DNA from: Deltaproteobacteria bacterium UBA3076
Lineage (GTDB): Bacteria; Desulfobacterota; Dissulfuribacteria; Dissulfuribacterales; UBA3076
DNA length: 10,689 nt
Direction of reading: 5' to 3'
NCBI GenBank assembly: GCA_002367355.1
Contig: DFBQ01000177.1
Span: 1-10,689 of the forward strand
Below the pieces are notes generated by a model. That model made no database searches. It saw only the letters and a program-made list of their open reading frames with translations, and was not told the origin of the DNA. Made by a program: the position numbers and the translations under genes. This document shows, one piece after another, positions 1 to 6,950 of this stretch (positions are counted from its first letter, which is position 1; every line of letters starts with the position of its first letter).

Positions 1-20
1 GGCGCTCACACCCAATCGTC

Positions 21-40
21 ATTCCCGCGAAGGCGGGAAT
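21..40. repeat. REP/dRS3-like palindromic repeat
   Basis: A perfect 8-bp inverted repeat: ATTCCCGC, a 4-nt loop GAAG, then GCGGGAAT. It sits inside the longer string CGTCATTCCCGCG... GGGAATCCAG, which has the look of the dispersed palindromic repeats (dRS3/REP type) common between genes in many proteobacteria. The repeat unit may extend left to base 1 and right into about 60-80, but a single copy cannot show its limits. It lies upstream of the first gene and could mark the end of the preceding transcription unit. There is no T-run after it, so it is not a standard intrinsic terminator. Confidence 0.7.
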
Positions 41-116
41 CCAGTGACTGGTACCCGGACTTATTGAGAAGTTACAATTTATCTCGTGACAGACCCTTAG
101 AACAAGATTTAGTATT

Positions 117-150
117 TTGCAAGTGCCTTTTAGAAATTTATCATTATAAT
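117..150 (+). promoter_or_regulatory. Candidate sigma70-type promoter for the TPR gene
   Basis: TTGCAA (117-122) is followed after 16 nt by TATCAT (139-144), a 4/6 and a 5/6 match to the -35 and -10 consensus. A perfect TATAAT immediately follows (145-150) but lies 22 nt from the TTGCAA box, so either hexamer could serve as the -10. The surrounding DNA (about 60-205) is AT-rich and carries no gene, as expected for a promoter region. This is the only gene-free stretch of size in the window, so it may drive the whole gene string. It is a pattern match only. Confidence 0.35.
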
Positions 151-205
151 ATCAGTTTTAGTTGTCGCAATCCTTATTCAACATGGCTATCGTAACAGGA
201 CTAAT

Positions 206-2788
206 ATGAGGAACCTTATTGTAGGCATTTTTTCATGTCTCATCATTTTAGCACCGGCTGCTAATGGGCAGGATTTGGTAAAAATCTCTCAAAATAACAT
301 ACCGCAGGCAAAAATTCAGGTAACTCATGAGGCGGTTTCTCCTTCATGGCAGCTGGTCTGGGATGAAGCCAGGGAAATGGTGAAAAAAAACGAACTGGAT
401 GGTGCTGTAGCCCTTTACAGAGAATTGTTAAGAGATCGCCAAGGTCTAATAGAAGCCAGATGGGAGCTGGCTTTAGTTTTAATGCGGTTAAATAAAGAAA
501 GTCAAGTTATTCTTGAACTTGAGCATGTTGTGGAAGCCAGACCCCATGATATTCAAGCATTATTCATTCTTGCAGAACTTCTAAGCCGTTCAGGTCAGTG
601 TGATAAAGCTGCCGTCATCTATAAGAATTTGGTGACAGAACTCAGTCTCCAGGGGGAAAATGTCCACGTTGCCAAGAATGAATTGCTGATTATCCCTGAA
701 GAGTTGACCTTGGTAAAGGTCTTAGAGAGTCTTGCCCGTTGCATGGAATCCCAAAAAAAGTTTAATGAGTCTATAACATATCTTCAAAAGGCTTTAGCCA
801 TTGAACCTGACCGAAAAGATCTTGAGTTTAATCTGGCTTGTGGGTTTCTGCACTTAAAAAGAGCAAAGAGTTCCTTATCTCATTTCCAGAAATTGTTGCC
901 TCAATATGAAGATGATCCGGTTTTTTTATCTAACTATGCAAAGGCCCTTTTAGCTGTGGGAGATCGAGATAAGGCCATTAGGACATTTGAGAGGTTTGTG
1001 GCACTTTCCAGCGACAATACCGGGGAAGATCACACAGATAATCTTATATGGGGTGTTAATGAGCTTATCTCCCTATATTTGATGGAAGGAGATGTTCAGC
1101 CAGCAATCAACGTCCTGGAGGATTTGAAGCATGGTCATCCGGAAATGCTTGATAAGCAGCTTTTGGCGACTTTGGGGCGTCTATATTTTGCCTCACGTAA
1201 TTATCTTAAGGCCCTTGAGACATTCAGGATTTTTCTGAGAGAAAAACCTAACAATAAAATGGGTCTGCTGTTTATGGCCCGCGCGTATGAGCGCCTTCAG
1301 CTTTTTGCACCAGCCATTGCCATTTATGAGGAACTCTTACTTGTTGAGCCCGATCCGGGCATTACTATGCATTTGGTCGAGTTGCTTTTAGAGACTGAAA
1401 ATTTTGATCAGGCAAGTTTTATAGTTACCGAGGATATGCATAGTGCGTTGGAAAATGATGTTAAGGAAAGAAAACTACTGTTAAAGGTCTATTTAGGGAA
1501 CGAGGACAGAGAAGGTGTTGAAAGGCTTTTAGACAGGAAAAGCGATTTCTTTAAGGATGATGACATATTGACCTCATATGTTTCTCTTGCCACATCGATT
1601 GGTTATATGAATGCCCAGATGAAATTTCATTTATATGACGACGCTTTGTTTGCTTTGGCTGGCCGGGTTGAGGAAAGGAGAGATCTTCTGCAGGCTGGCG
1701 TGAAACTGCTTTTGGATCTTGGTCAACATGGTGTGGCTGAGAGGGTGTTAAGACACTGTTGGTCTGAGGGCCGGTCTCTGTGGTCTATTGATATGCTGAT
1801 CGATAGTTACCTTGATATGAATATGCGGGAGGAGGCTGTTGTTTTGCTTGAAGAGGCACTATCTGTATATCCGTCTTCGGTAAGGCTTAAACTGAAGCAG
1901 GCCTATCTGCTTCTTGACATGGGTGAGACCGACATAGCAGGGGAAGTGCTTTTTTCAATTTGTTCAGGCAATAATTGGAAGTGGGGAGAAGAAAAAAGAC
2001 TGTTGTGTGAAGGCTATGCCCTTGGCTTGGCAGGAAGATATGAAGAGGCACTCGATCTTTATGAGGAAATAATTCAACAGGCACCAAATCATCTGGAAGC
2101 ACATAAAGGCAGATGGATTAATTTTACAGCCTATGGATTTGGACATGAGGCTGATGCGGAGGCGCTGGGTTTAGAAATAATTACAGGAATTGGGTGTTCA
2201 GATCTTTCATGCGATGGCAATAATGAAAGGTTGATTTCAATGCTTGTAACAAATGGGAGGTCGGTGCCGGCTCCCGGGGCCTACTTGAGTGGATTAGTGC
2301 GAAGTGAGGGATTGTTATCACCTAAGGAGATCCTTGTTTCCCCATTTTGTGAGACGGAAGGAGAGGCATGCCCCCTACTGCTTGCCTTATCCTATGAACA
2401 TTTTGAAAATTTTTCAGAAGCAGTTGTGATGTGGCTCTCTTTTTTAAAAAGACACGAGACATACTGGCCTGGCTATGAACGTCTTGCTCGAATATACGAG
2501 GGCAGAGGTAAAGCAGGATGTGCAAAAAAATTACGTTTCACGGCGTGCAACAAAGTTCAACAGCTTCAAGAGTCTATTTGTTGCAGTGAAGATTCCGTTG
2601 ATAAATCGGGTTTTTTAAGTGCAGGATTAATTTCGCAACAGGGAATTTGGGTTGACGATTTTGGCAATGTATCAGAATCCGCCTTTAAAAAGATTTGGGA
2701 GGTGGCTGGGCCTTCGGGCTCGTGGATATGGCAAGAACTTAATTGTTTGGCCCTTGAATACCGGGAGGCAATGTTATGCTCTGAGTAA
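206..2788 (+). CDS. Exported tetratricopeptide-repeat (TPR) protein with Cys-rich C-terminal part
   Basis: An 860-residue protein with no known enzyme domain. Residues 1-21 form a Sec-type signal peptide (MRN, hydrophobic LIVGIFSCLIILAPA, then AANG before QD), so it is probably periplasmic or outer-membrane associated. Cys11 is not in a good lipobox. Helical TPR-like repeats cover most of the chain, clearest at about 65-135, 185-265, 315-380, 540-580 and 600-640, with a late one at about 725-775. Typical signatures are ALAIEP, AIRTFERF and YEEALDLYEE. From 660 onward the character changes: ten cysteines (664, 669, 715, 722, 772, 781, 792, 793, 847, 858), several in spaced pairs, and a non-TPR end rich in Trp and Gly (about 800-845). 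Cysteine pairs in an exported protein suggest disulfides. The ATG at 206 has AGGA at 197-200. It is the first gene of the string, 74 nt before apeA. TPR arrays usually act as protein-binding scaffolds; the partner is unknown. Confidence 0.85.
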   Translation: MRNLIVGIFSCLIILAPAANGQDLVKISQNNIPQAKIQVTHEAVSPSWQLVWDEAREMVKKNELDGAVALYRELLRDRQGLIEARWELALVLMRLNKESQVILELEHVVEARPHDIQALFILAELLSRSGQCDKAAVIYKNLVTELSLQGENVHVAKNELLIIPEELTLVKVLESLARCMESQKKFNESITYLQKALAIEPDRKDLEFNLACGFLHLKRAKSSLSHFQKLLPQYEDDPVFLSNYAKALLAVGDRDKAIRTFERFVALSSDNTGEDHTDNLIWGVNELISLYLMEGDVQPAINVLEDLKHGHPEMLDKQLLATLGRLYFASRNYLKALETFRIFLREKPNNKMGLLFMARAYERLQLFAPAIAIYEELLLVEPDPGITMHLVELLLETENFDQASFIVTEDMHSALENDVKERKLLLKVYLGNEDREGVERLLDRKSDFFKDDDILTSYVSLATSIGYMNAQMKFHLYDDALFALAGRVEERRDLLQAGVKLLLDLGQHGVAERVLRHCWSEGRSLWSIDMLIDSYLDMNMREEAVVLLEEALSVYPSSVRLKLKQAYLLLDMGETDIAGEVLFSICSGNNWKWGEEKRLLCEGYALGLAGRYEEALDLYEEIIQQAPNHLEAHKGRWINFTAYGFGHEADAEALGLEIITGIGCSDLSCDGNNERLISMLVTNGRSVPAPGAYLSGLVRSEGLLSPKEILVSPFCETEGEACPLLLALSYEHFENFSEAVVMWLSFLKRHETYWPGYERLARIYEGRGKAGCAKKLRFTACNKVQQLQESICCSEDSVDKSGFLSAGLISQQGIWVDDFGNVSESAFKKIWEVAGPSGSWIWQELNCLALEYREAMLCSE

Positions 2789-2862
2789 GAAACCCAGAGA
2801 AAAAGAACCAGCCTGTTCAAAAAAAGATGAAGTTGTACCCTTTAGGCCCAGGATGAGAAAAA

Positions 2863-4311
2863 ATGAGCGAAAAACGTCTTTCTAAAAGCGAGTGGAAACG
2901 CCTTGAAAAGGATCTATGCCGTAGCCGAAGATCTGTTTGGTCCCAGCTTACAGCCAAAGATCGAAAAAGGGCCCTTTTGTATTCAGATAAGTATAAGGAC
3001 TTTATAAGTAAGGCAAAGACCGAACGGGAATCTGTTAATATCATTGTAAACATGGCGCAGGAGAGAGGTTTTGTGCCGTTTGAACAGGCCGGGCACGGTT
3101 CCAATCGGTTCTTGTGGACCTTTAGGGGGAAGGCGGCTGCCCTGGCCGTAACAGGTAAGACACCTGTCGATGATGGGGTCAGGATCATCGCTTCACACAT
3201 AGATGCACCCCGTTTGGACCTGAAACAGAATCCCCTCTATGAAGATCTGGAAATGGCCTTTTTAAAGACACATTATTACGGAGGAATCAAGAAGTTTCAC
3301 TGGGTAGCCCGTCCTCTCGCTATCCATGGCCTGGCATTGAAAGGAGACGGGAGCGCAATCCCTATTGAGTTTGGTGAGGATCCTCATGATCCTGTGCTTA
3401 CAATAAATGATCTTTTGCCACATCTTGCCCGTAAGGTGCAGGGTGAGAAAAAGATTTCAGAGGCCATACCGGCAGAGAAGCTTAATGTGTTGATAGGGGG
3501 TTTACCTCTTTTAGGCCCTGAAGACCTGAAGGATGGCGTAAGATTACGTATTTTAAGGATTCTGAACGAAAGATACGGTCTGGTGGAAGAGGATCTAATA
3601 AGTGCGGAGCTGGAAATTGTCCCTGCAGGTGGTTCAAGGGATGTGGGCCTGGACGGGGCCTTTGTAGGTGGTTATGGGCAGGATGATAGATCCTGTGCAT
3701 ATGCCTCTCTTTACTCCATCCTTGAACTTAATGAACCTGAACTTAATGAACCCCAAGTTACCTCAGTCGCCCTGTTTCTTGACAAGGAGGAGATAGGTAG
3801 TGACGGAAATACAGGGGCCAAATCCAGTTTTTTTGAGGTGGTGTTGTATGATCTCATGCGGAACGGAGGGCTTCAAATCGAGGCGGATAGCCTTGTACGA
3901 ATGCTTATTGCATCCAAGGCCATTTCGGCGGATGTTACAGCAGGGATAGACCCTGATTATAAAGAAGTCCACGAAGAACATAATGATGCACTGATCGGAC
4001 ACGGGGTTTGCCTGACGAAATATACCGGCTCAGGAGGGAAGTATTCAGCAAATGATGCTCATGCTGAATATGTTAACTGGTTGAGGCGCGTTTGGAACGA
4101 TGCCAAAGTAGTCTGGCAGGCCGGAGAGCTGGGAAAGGTGGACGAAGGCGGAGGCGGTACTGTGGCCAAGTATCTTGCTCAGCGCGGCCTGGATATTGTC
4201 GACGCAGGACCTCCACTGCTCAATATGCACTCGCCCTTTGAGGTTGCACATAAAACCGACCTGTTTATGACCTATAGGGCGTTTGATGCTTTTTATAAGG
4301 CAGATGAGTGA
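2863..4311 (+). CDS. apeA: M18 family zinc aminopeptidase (ApeA type)
   Basis: Cytosolic di-zinc aminopeptidase that removes N-terminal residues from peptides; M18 enzymes form large dodecameric shells and often prefer acidic or neutral residues. At 482 residues it fits the longer ApeA branch. Metal-ligand and catalytic motifs appear in the family order: SHIDAPR (His112), GQDDRS (Asp275), DKEEIGS (Glu309/Glu310), ISADVTAG (Asp357) and MHSPFE (His456). HYYGGIKKFHWVARPLAIHG (137-156) and KYTGSGGKYSANDAHAEYV (386-404) are also typical. All expected ligands are present, so it should be active. The ATG at 2863 is preceded by AGGATGAG ending about 5 nt upstream. Residues 287-296 are an exact five-residue duplication (ELNEP twice) caused by a 15-bp tandem repeat. 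The substrate and the reason for its place beside thyX are not evident. Confidence 0.93.
   Translation: MSEKRLSKSEWKRLEKDLCRSRRSVWSQLTAKDRKRALLYSDKYKDFISKAKTERESVNIIVNMAQERGFVPFEQAGHGSNRFLWTFRGKAAALAVTGKTPVDDGVRIIASHIDAPRLDLKQNPLYEDLEMAFLKTHYYGGIKKFHWVARPLAIHGLALKGDGSAIPIEFGEDPHDPVLTINDLLPHLARKVQGEKKISEAIPAEKLNVLIGGLPLLGPEDLKDGVRLRILRILNERYGLVEEDLISAELEIVPAGGSRDVGLDGAFVGGYGQDDRSCAYASLYSILELNEPELNEPQVTSVALFLDKEEIGSDGNTGAKSSFFEVVLYDLMRNGGLQIEADSLVRMLIASKAISADVTAGIDPDYKEVHEEHNDALIGHGVCLTKYTGSGGKYSANDAHAEYVNWLRRVWNDAKVVWQAGELGKVDEGGGGTVAKYLAQRGLDIVDAGPPLLNMHSPFEVAHKTDLFMTYRAFDAFYKADE
3724..3753 (+). repeat. 15-bp in-frame tandem duplication inside apeA
   Basis: GAACTTAATGAACC followed by T, then the same 14 bases followed by C: two adjacent 15-bp copies differing only at the last base. 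It encodes ELNEP-ELNEP and sits just before the strand leading to the metal-binding DKEE motif, probably in a surface loop. The near-identity suggests a recent slippage duplication. Confidence 0.9.
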
Positions 4312-4338
4312 TTTAGTGATTTAGTGATTGGGTGATTG
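4307..4338 (+). repeat. Four tandem 8-bp repeats spanning the apeA stop and thyX leader
   Basis: Units AGTGATTT (4307-4314), AGTGATTT (4315-4322), AGTGATTG (4323-4330) and GGTGATTG (4331-4338), directly followed by C and the thyX ATG at 4340. The first unit contains the apeA stop codon TGA, and the last provides the only purine-rich stretch (GGGTGA) that could act as a ribosome binding site for thyX. Since 8 is not a multiple of 3, a copy-number change shifts frame, but the repeats lie after the apeA stop, so the effect would be on the spacing or leader of thyX rather than on either protein, unless the TTG at 4328 is used. Confidence 0.9.
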
Positions 4339-4339
4339 C

Positions 4340-5308
4340 ATGAAAGCCATAGATCCTTCTTTTAGTGTATTGGATGAATATTTTACTCATGGAAGGCTGC
4401 TTGAGCAAATCGAGCGCTGTGGACGGGTCTGTTACAAGAGTGAAGACCGGATATCTCCGGAGTCAGCCAGGCCTTTTATCAAAGGAATAATAAAACGGGG
4501 TCATGAATCAGTGCTTGAGATGGCCCAGGTCGTGCTGGAGATAGGGGTAGACAGTGAACTTACCATGCACAAGTTTTTTGAGAGGATACCAAGGTTCTGC
4601 CGGGTAGATAAGCTGGAACGGAAGCAGTACCTCCTGTCTGGGAATCCAAGGGTCTTTAGGGACCTTGCCCGGCATCACCGTGGTCTGAAGGTTGTGAAGG
4701 CTGTATTGAAAAAGCTTACAGAGTTCCATCCTGTTTTATTTGAGGATCTGGTTCCACGGTTTGGCTGGGTACCGCAAGATGGTATTGTTGTTCGTGTGCT
4801 GCCTTCGGAGGAAATTGAAAACCTGCCTTTGGAACAACTTGTCAGGCACCGGACACTTCTGGTTCATCTAATAATTAACCGGGCAGTTTCCCATGAACTG
4901 GTGCGCCATAGAGTTGCTTCATACCTACAGGAATCCCAGCGTTATTGCAGATATGGTAAAGCCCGTTTTGGGGGCGAGGTAGTGTTTATCAGGCCTTGTT
5001 TTTTCAAGGAGGGATCTGATGAATACCGGTTATGGTTAGATGCAATGTCACAAGCAGAGGGAATTTATCTTAAACTTCTTAAGACAAGCTCTCCCCAGGC
5101 TGCTCGTACTGCGCTGCCCAACTCCTGCAAGACCGAGATCATGGTCCATGCTACCCTTGAGGAATGGATGCATATTATGCGTCTCAGGACGTCAAGGGCC
5201 GCTGATCCTTCAATGCGGGAGATCATGTTGGCTCTTCTTCCTGAATTTGAAAAACGTTTTTCAGCAGTATTCGGACCTATAAGAGATTCCCGCAGCTCAG
5301 AAAATTAA
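4340..5308 (+). CDS. thyX: Flavin-dependent thymidylate synthase, long subfamily
   Basis: Converts dUMP to dTMP with methylene-tetrahydrofolate and NAD(P)H through FAD, replacing ThyA. The ThyX signature RHRX7S is present at 189-199 (RHRVASYLQES), followed by QRYCRYG. The C-terminal half has ARTALPNSCKTEI (255-267) and an LR...MREIM segment (282-296), matching the family's substrate and flavin-binding end. At 322 residues it is longer than the usual 220-260 because about 100 residues (roughly 70-175) separate the N-terminal HESVLEMAQVVLEI segment from VSHELVRHR. This arrangement, with an LLSGNPRVFRD segment, resembles a known long ThyX group in anaerobes and phages. I chose the ATG at 4340; an in-frame TTG at 4328 would add four residues (MGDC) but lies inside octamer repeats. 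ThyX presence suggests the organism may lack ThyA, which the window cannot show. Confidence 0.92.
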   Translation: MKAIDPSFSVLDEYFTHGRLLEQIERCGRVCYKSEDRISPESARPFIKGIIKRGHESVLEMAQVVLEIGVDSELTMHKFFERIPRFCRVDKLERKQYLLSGNPRVFRDLARHHRGLKVVKAVLKKLTEFHPVLFEDLVPRFGWVPQDGIVVRVLPSEEIENLPLEQLVRHRTLLVHLIINRAVSHELVRHRVASYLQESQRYCRYGKARFGGEVVFIRPCFFKEGSDEYRLWLDAMSQAEGIYLKLLKTSSPQAARTALPNSCKTEIMVHATLEEWMHIMRLRTSRAADPSMREIMLALLPEFEKRFSAVFGPIRDSRSSEN

Positions 5309-5321
5309 AGGACCTATCTAT

Positions 5322-6950
5322 ATGCAGTTCAAAACCGATTTTCTTATCATAGGGAGCGGGATAGCCGGGCTGAGTCTCGCAATAAAACTCGCCCCGCTGG
5401 GACAGGTAACCGTGGTCACGAAAAAGACCGAATCCGACACGGCTACAAATTTGGCTCAGGGCGGCATAGCCTGTGTCTTTGGTGCTGATGATAGCTTTGA
5501 CCTGCAACAACAAGATACGCAGCGCGCAGGAGACGGTCTGTGTCACGAAGATATTGTCAAAATAATAGTCAGCCAGGGCCAGGACCGTATAGCGGAGTTA
5601 GAAGACCTTGGATTGGAATTCAACAAAGAATCGCACAATTCGGATGTGCTGGATCTGGGAAGGGAAGGTGAACACTCTCGCCGCCGCATAGTGCACGTTG
5701 GGGATTTTACCGGGCGGTCCGTGCAGAGGGTCTTGATGGATAGTGTCGACAGGTTGCCTTCTGTTGAAGTCTTTGAAGACTATGTTGCAGTTGACCTCAT
5801 AACCGAAAGCATGATCAAGGCATATTCGCCCGGCAGCAAGGAGAAGGAACGTTGTCTGGGGGCTTATCTGCTGGAAGTAGCGACAGGTAAAATCCACACT
5901 TTCCTGGCCCCTATAACAGTGCTCGCCACGGGCGGGTGCGGCAAGGTTTACCTGTATACCAGCAATCCTGATGTGGCCACAGGTGATGGTATAGCTGTAG
6001 CGTACCGTGCAGGAGCCAGGATTGCCAATCTGGAATTCGTGCAGTTCCATCCCACGTGTCTCTATCATCCAAAGGCCAAAAATTTTCTCATATCAGAAGC
6101 GCTCAGGGGAGAGGGCGCCAGGCTGCTGGACCCTGAATACAGGCCCTTCATGGAGAAATATGATCCTCAGATGAAGGAGCTTGCCGGAAGAGATATAGTC
6201 GCCAGGGCCATAGATACTGAATTAAAGAATAGTGGAAAGGATTGTGTATATCTGGATATTAGTCACCGTTCTGCTGATTTCATCCGGGAGCGTTTCCCAA
6301 ATATCTATGAGACCTGTCTGGGCTTTGGGATCGATATTACAAAGGAGCCGATACCGGTTGTACCGGCGGCCCACTATATGTGTGGAGGGGTAATTACTGA
6401 TAGCCACGGAGAGACAGACCTTGAAGGCCTTTTCGCTTTGGGAGAAACTGCATGTACTGGTCTGCATGGTGCCAATCGGCTTGCGTCAAACTCCCTTCTT
6501 GAAGCCCTTGTCATGGCTCACCAGGCTTTTCTAAAAATCAGTGAGATATTCCCCGGTTTGAAGAAAAAATCATTTCCACAGGTGCCCCCCTGGGAAACCA
6601 AGGGAGCTGTGGATTTAAAAGAAGCGGTTCTTATCTCTCATAATTGGGATGTAATTCGACGCCTGATGTGGAATTATGTCGGCATTGTCCGCAGCACAAA
6701 AAGACTTAAACTGGCCAGACAGCGCCTATCACCGATTCTTGAAGAAATCCGACAGCACTACTGGGAATATATCCTCACCCGGGATTTTATAGAACTGAGA
6801 AACCTCGCACAGGTTGCGGAGCTCATCATTATTGCAGCCAGTCAGCGAAAGGAGAGCAGGGGGGGGCACTTCACCATAGACTATCCCTACAAAGACGACT
6901 GGAACTGGCGTAGAGATACAATTATTCAACTGTTTCGGAAGGAAACGTGA
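5322..6950 (+). CDS. nadB: L-aspartate oxidase
   Basis: First enzyme of de novo NAD synthesis: oxidises L-aspartate to iminoaspartate, which quinolinate synthase NadA condenses with dihydroxyacetone phosphate. Anaerobes use fumarate instead of oxygen as acceptor. The 542-residue length matches E. coli NadB (540). The FAD-binding motif GSGIAG is at 11-16, TNLAQGGIA at 42-50, the substrate-site segment EFVQFHPTCLYHP at 238-250 (His243), AGRDIVARAID with Arg290, PAAHYMCGGV with His351, and ANRLASNSLLE near 384-394. Together these favour NadB over the related fumarate reductase and succinate dehydrogenase flavoproteins, which are longer and bind partner subunits. It starts 13 nt after thyX, with AAAGGA upstream, and its stop overlaps the next start (GTGA). 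NadA and NadC are not in the window. A run of eight G at 6859-6866 lies in the conserved SRGGH codons. Confidence 0.96.
   Translation: MQFKTDFLIIGSGIAGLSLAIKLAPLGQVTVVTKKTESDTATNLAQGGIACVFGADDSFDLQQQDTQRAGDGLCHEDIVKIIVSQGQDRIAELEDLGLEFNKESHNSDVLDLGREGEHSRRRIVHVGDFTGRSVQRVLMDSVDRLPSVEVFEDYVAVDLITESMIKAYSPGSKEKERCLGAYLLEVATGKIHTFLAPITVLATGGCGKVYLYTSNPDVATGDGIAVAYRAGARIANLEFVQFHPTCLYHPKAKNFLISEALRGEGARLLDPEYRPFMEKYDPQMKELAGRDIVARAIDTELKNSGKDCVYLDISHRSADFIRERFPNIYETCLGFGIDITKEPIPVVPAAHYMCGGVITDSHGETDLEGLFALGETACTGLHGANRLASNSLLEALVMAHQAFLKISEIFPGLKKKSFPQVPPWETKGAVDLKEAVLISHNWDVIRRLMWNYVGIVRSTKRLKLARQRLSPILEEIRQHYWEYILTRDFIELRNLAQVAELIIIAASQRKESRGGHFTIDYPYKDDWNWRRDTIIQLFRKET
6937..6950 (+). promoter_or_regulatory. 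Ribosome binding site and GTGA stop/start overlap (nadB to TVP38-family gene)
   Basis: GGAAGG (6937-6942) lies 4 nt before a GTG (6947-6949) whose last two bases form the nadB TGA stop (6948-6950). This fixes the start of the membrane protein at GTG and is a classic translational-coupling junction. The spacing is a little short. Confidence 0.7.

Noticed and set aside
2817..3200. Minus-strand open frame of 127 codons over the apeA start
   Set aside because: Antisense to the apeA N-terminal part and the His112 motif region; it would be the only minus-strand gene in a fully co-directional cluster.
4838..4912. Two LVRHR segments 20 residues apart in ThyX, suggesting an internal duplication
   Set aside because: The flanking residues do not match, and in long-form ThyX the first position is a variable helix. 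It looks like coincidence.
5598..6068. Minus-strand open frame of 156 codons inside nadB
   Set aside because: Fully antisense to conserved NadB motifs (EFVQFHPT); no domain and no supporting start context.
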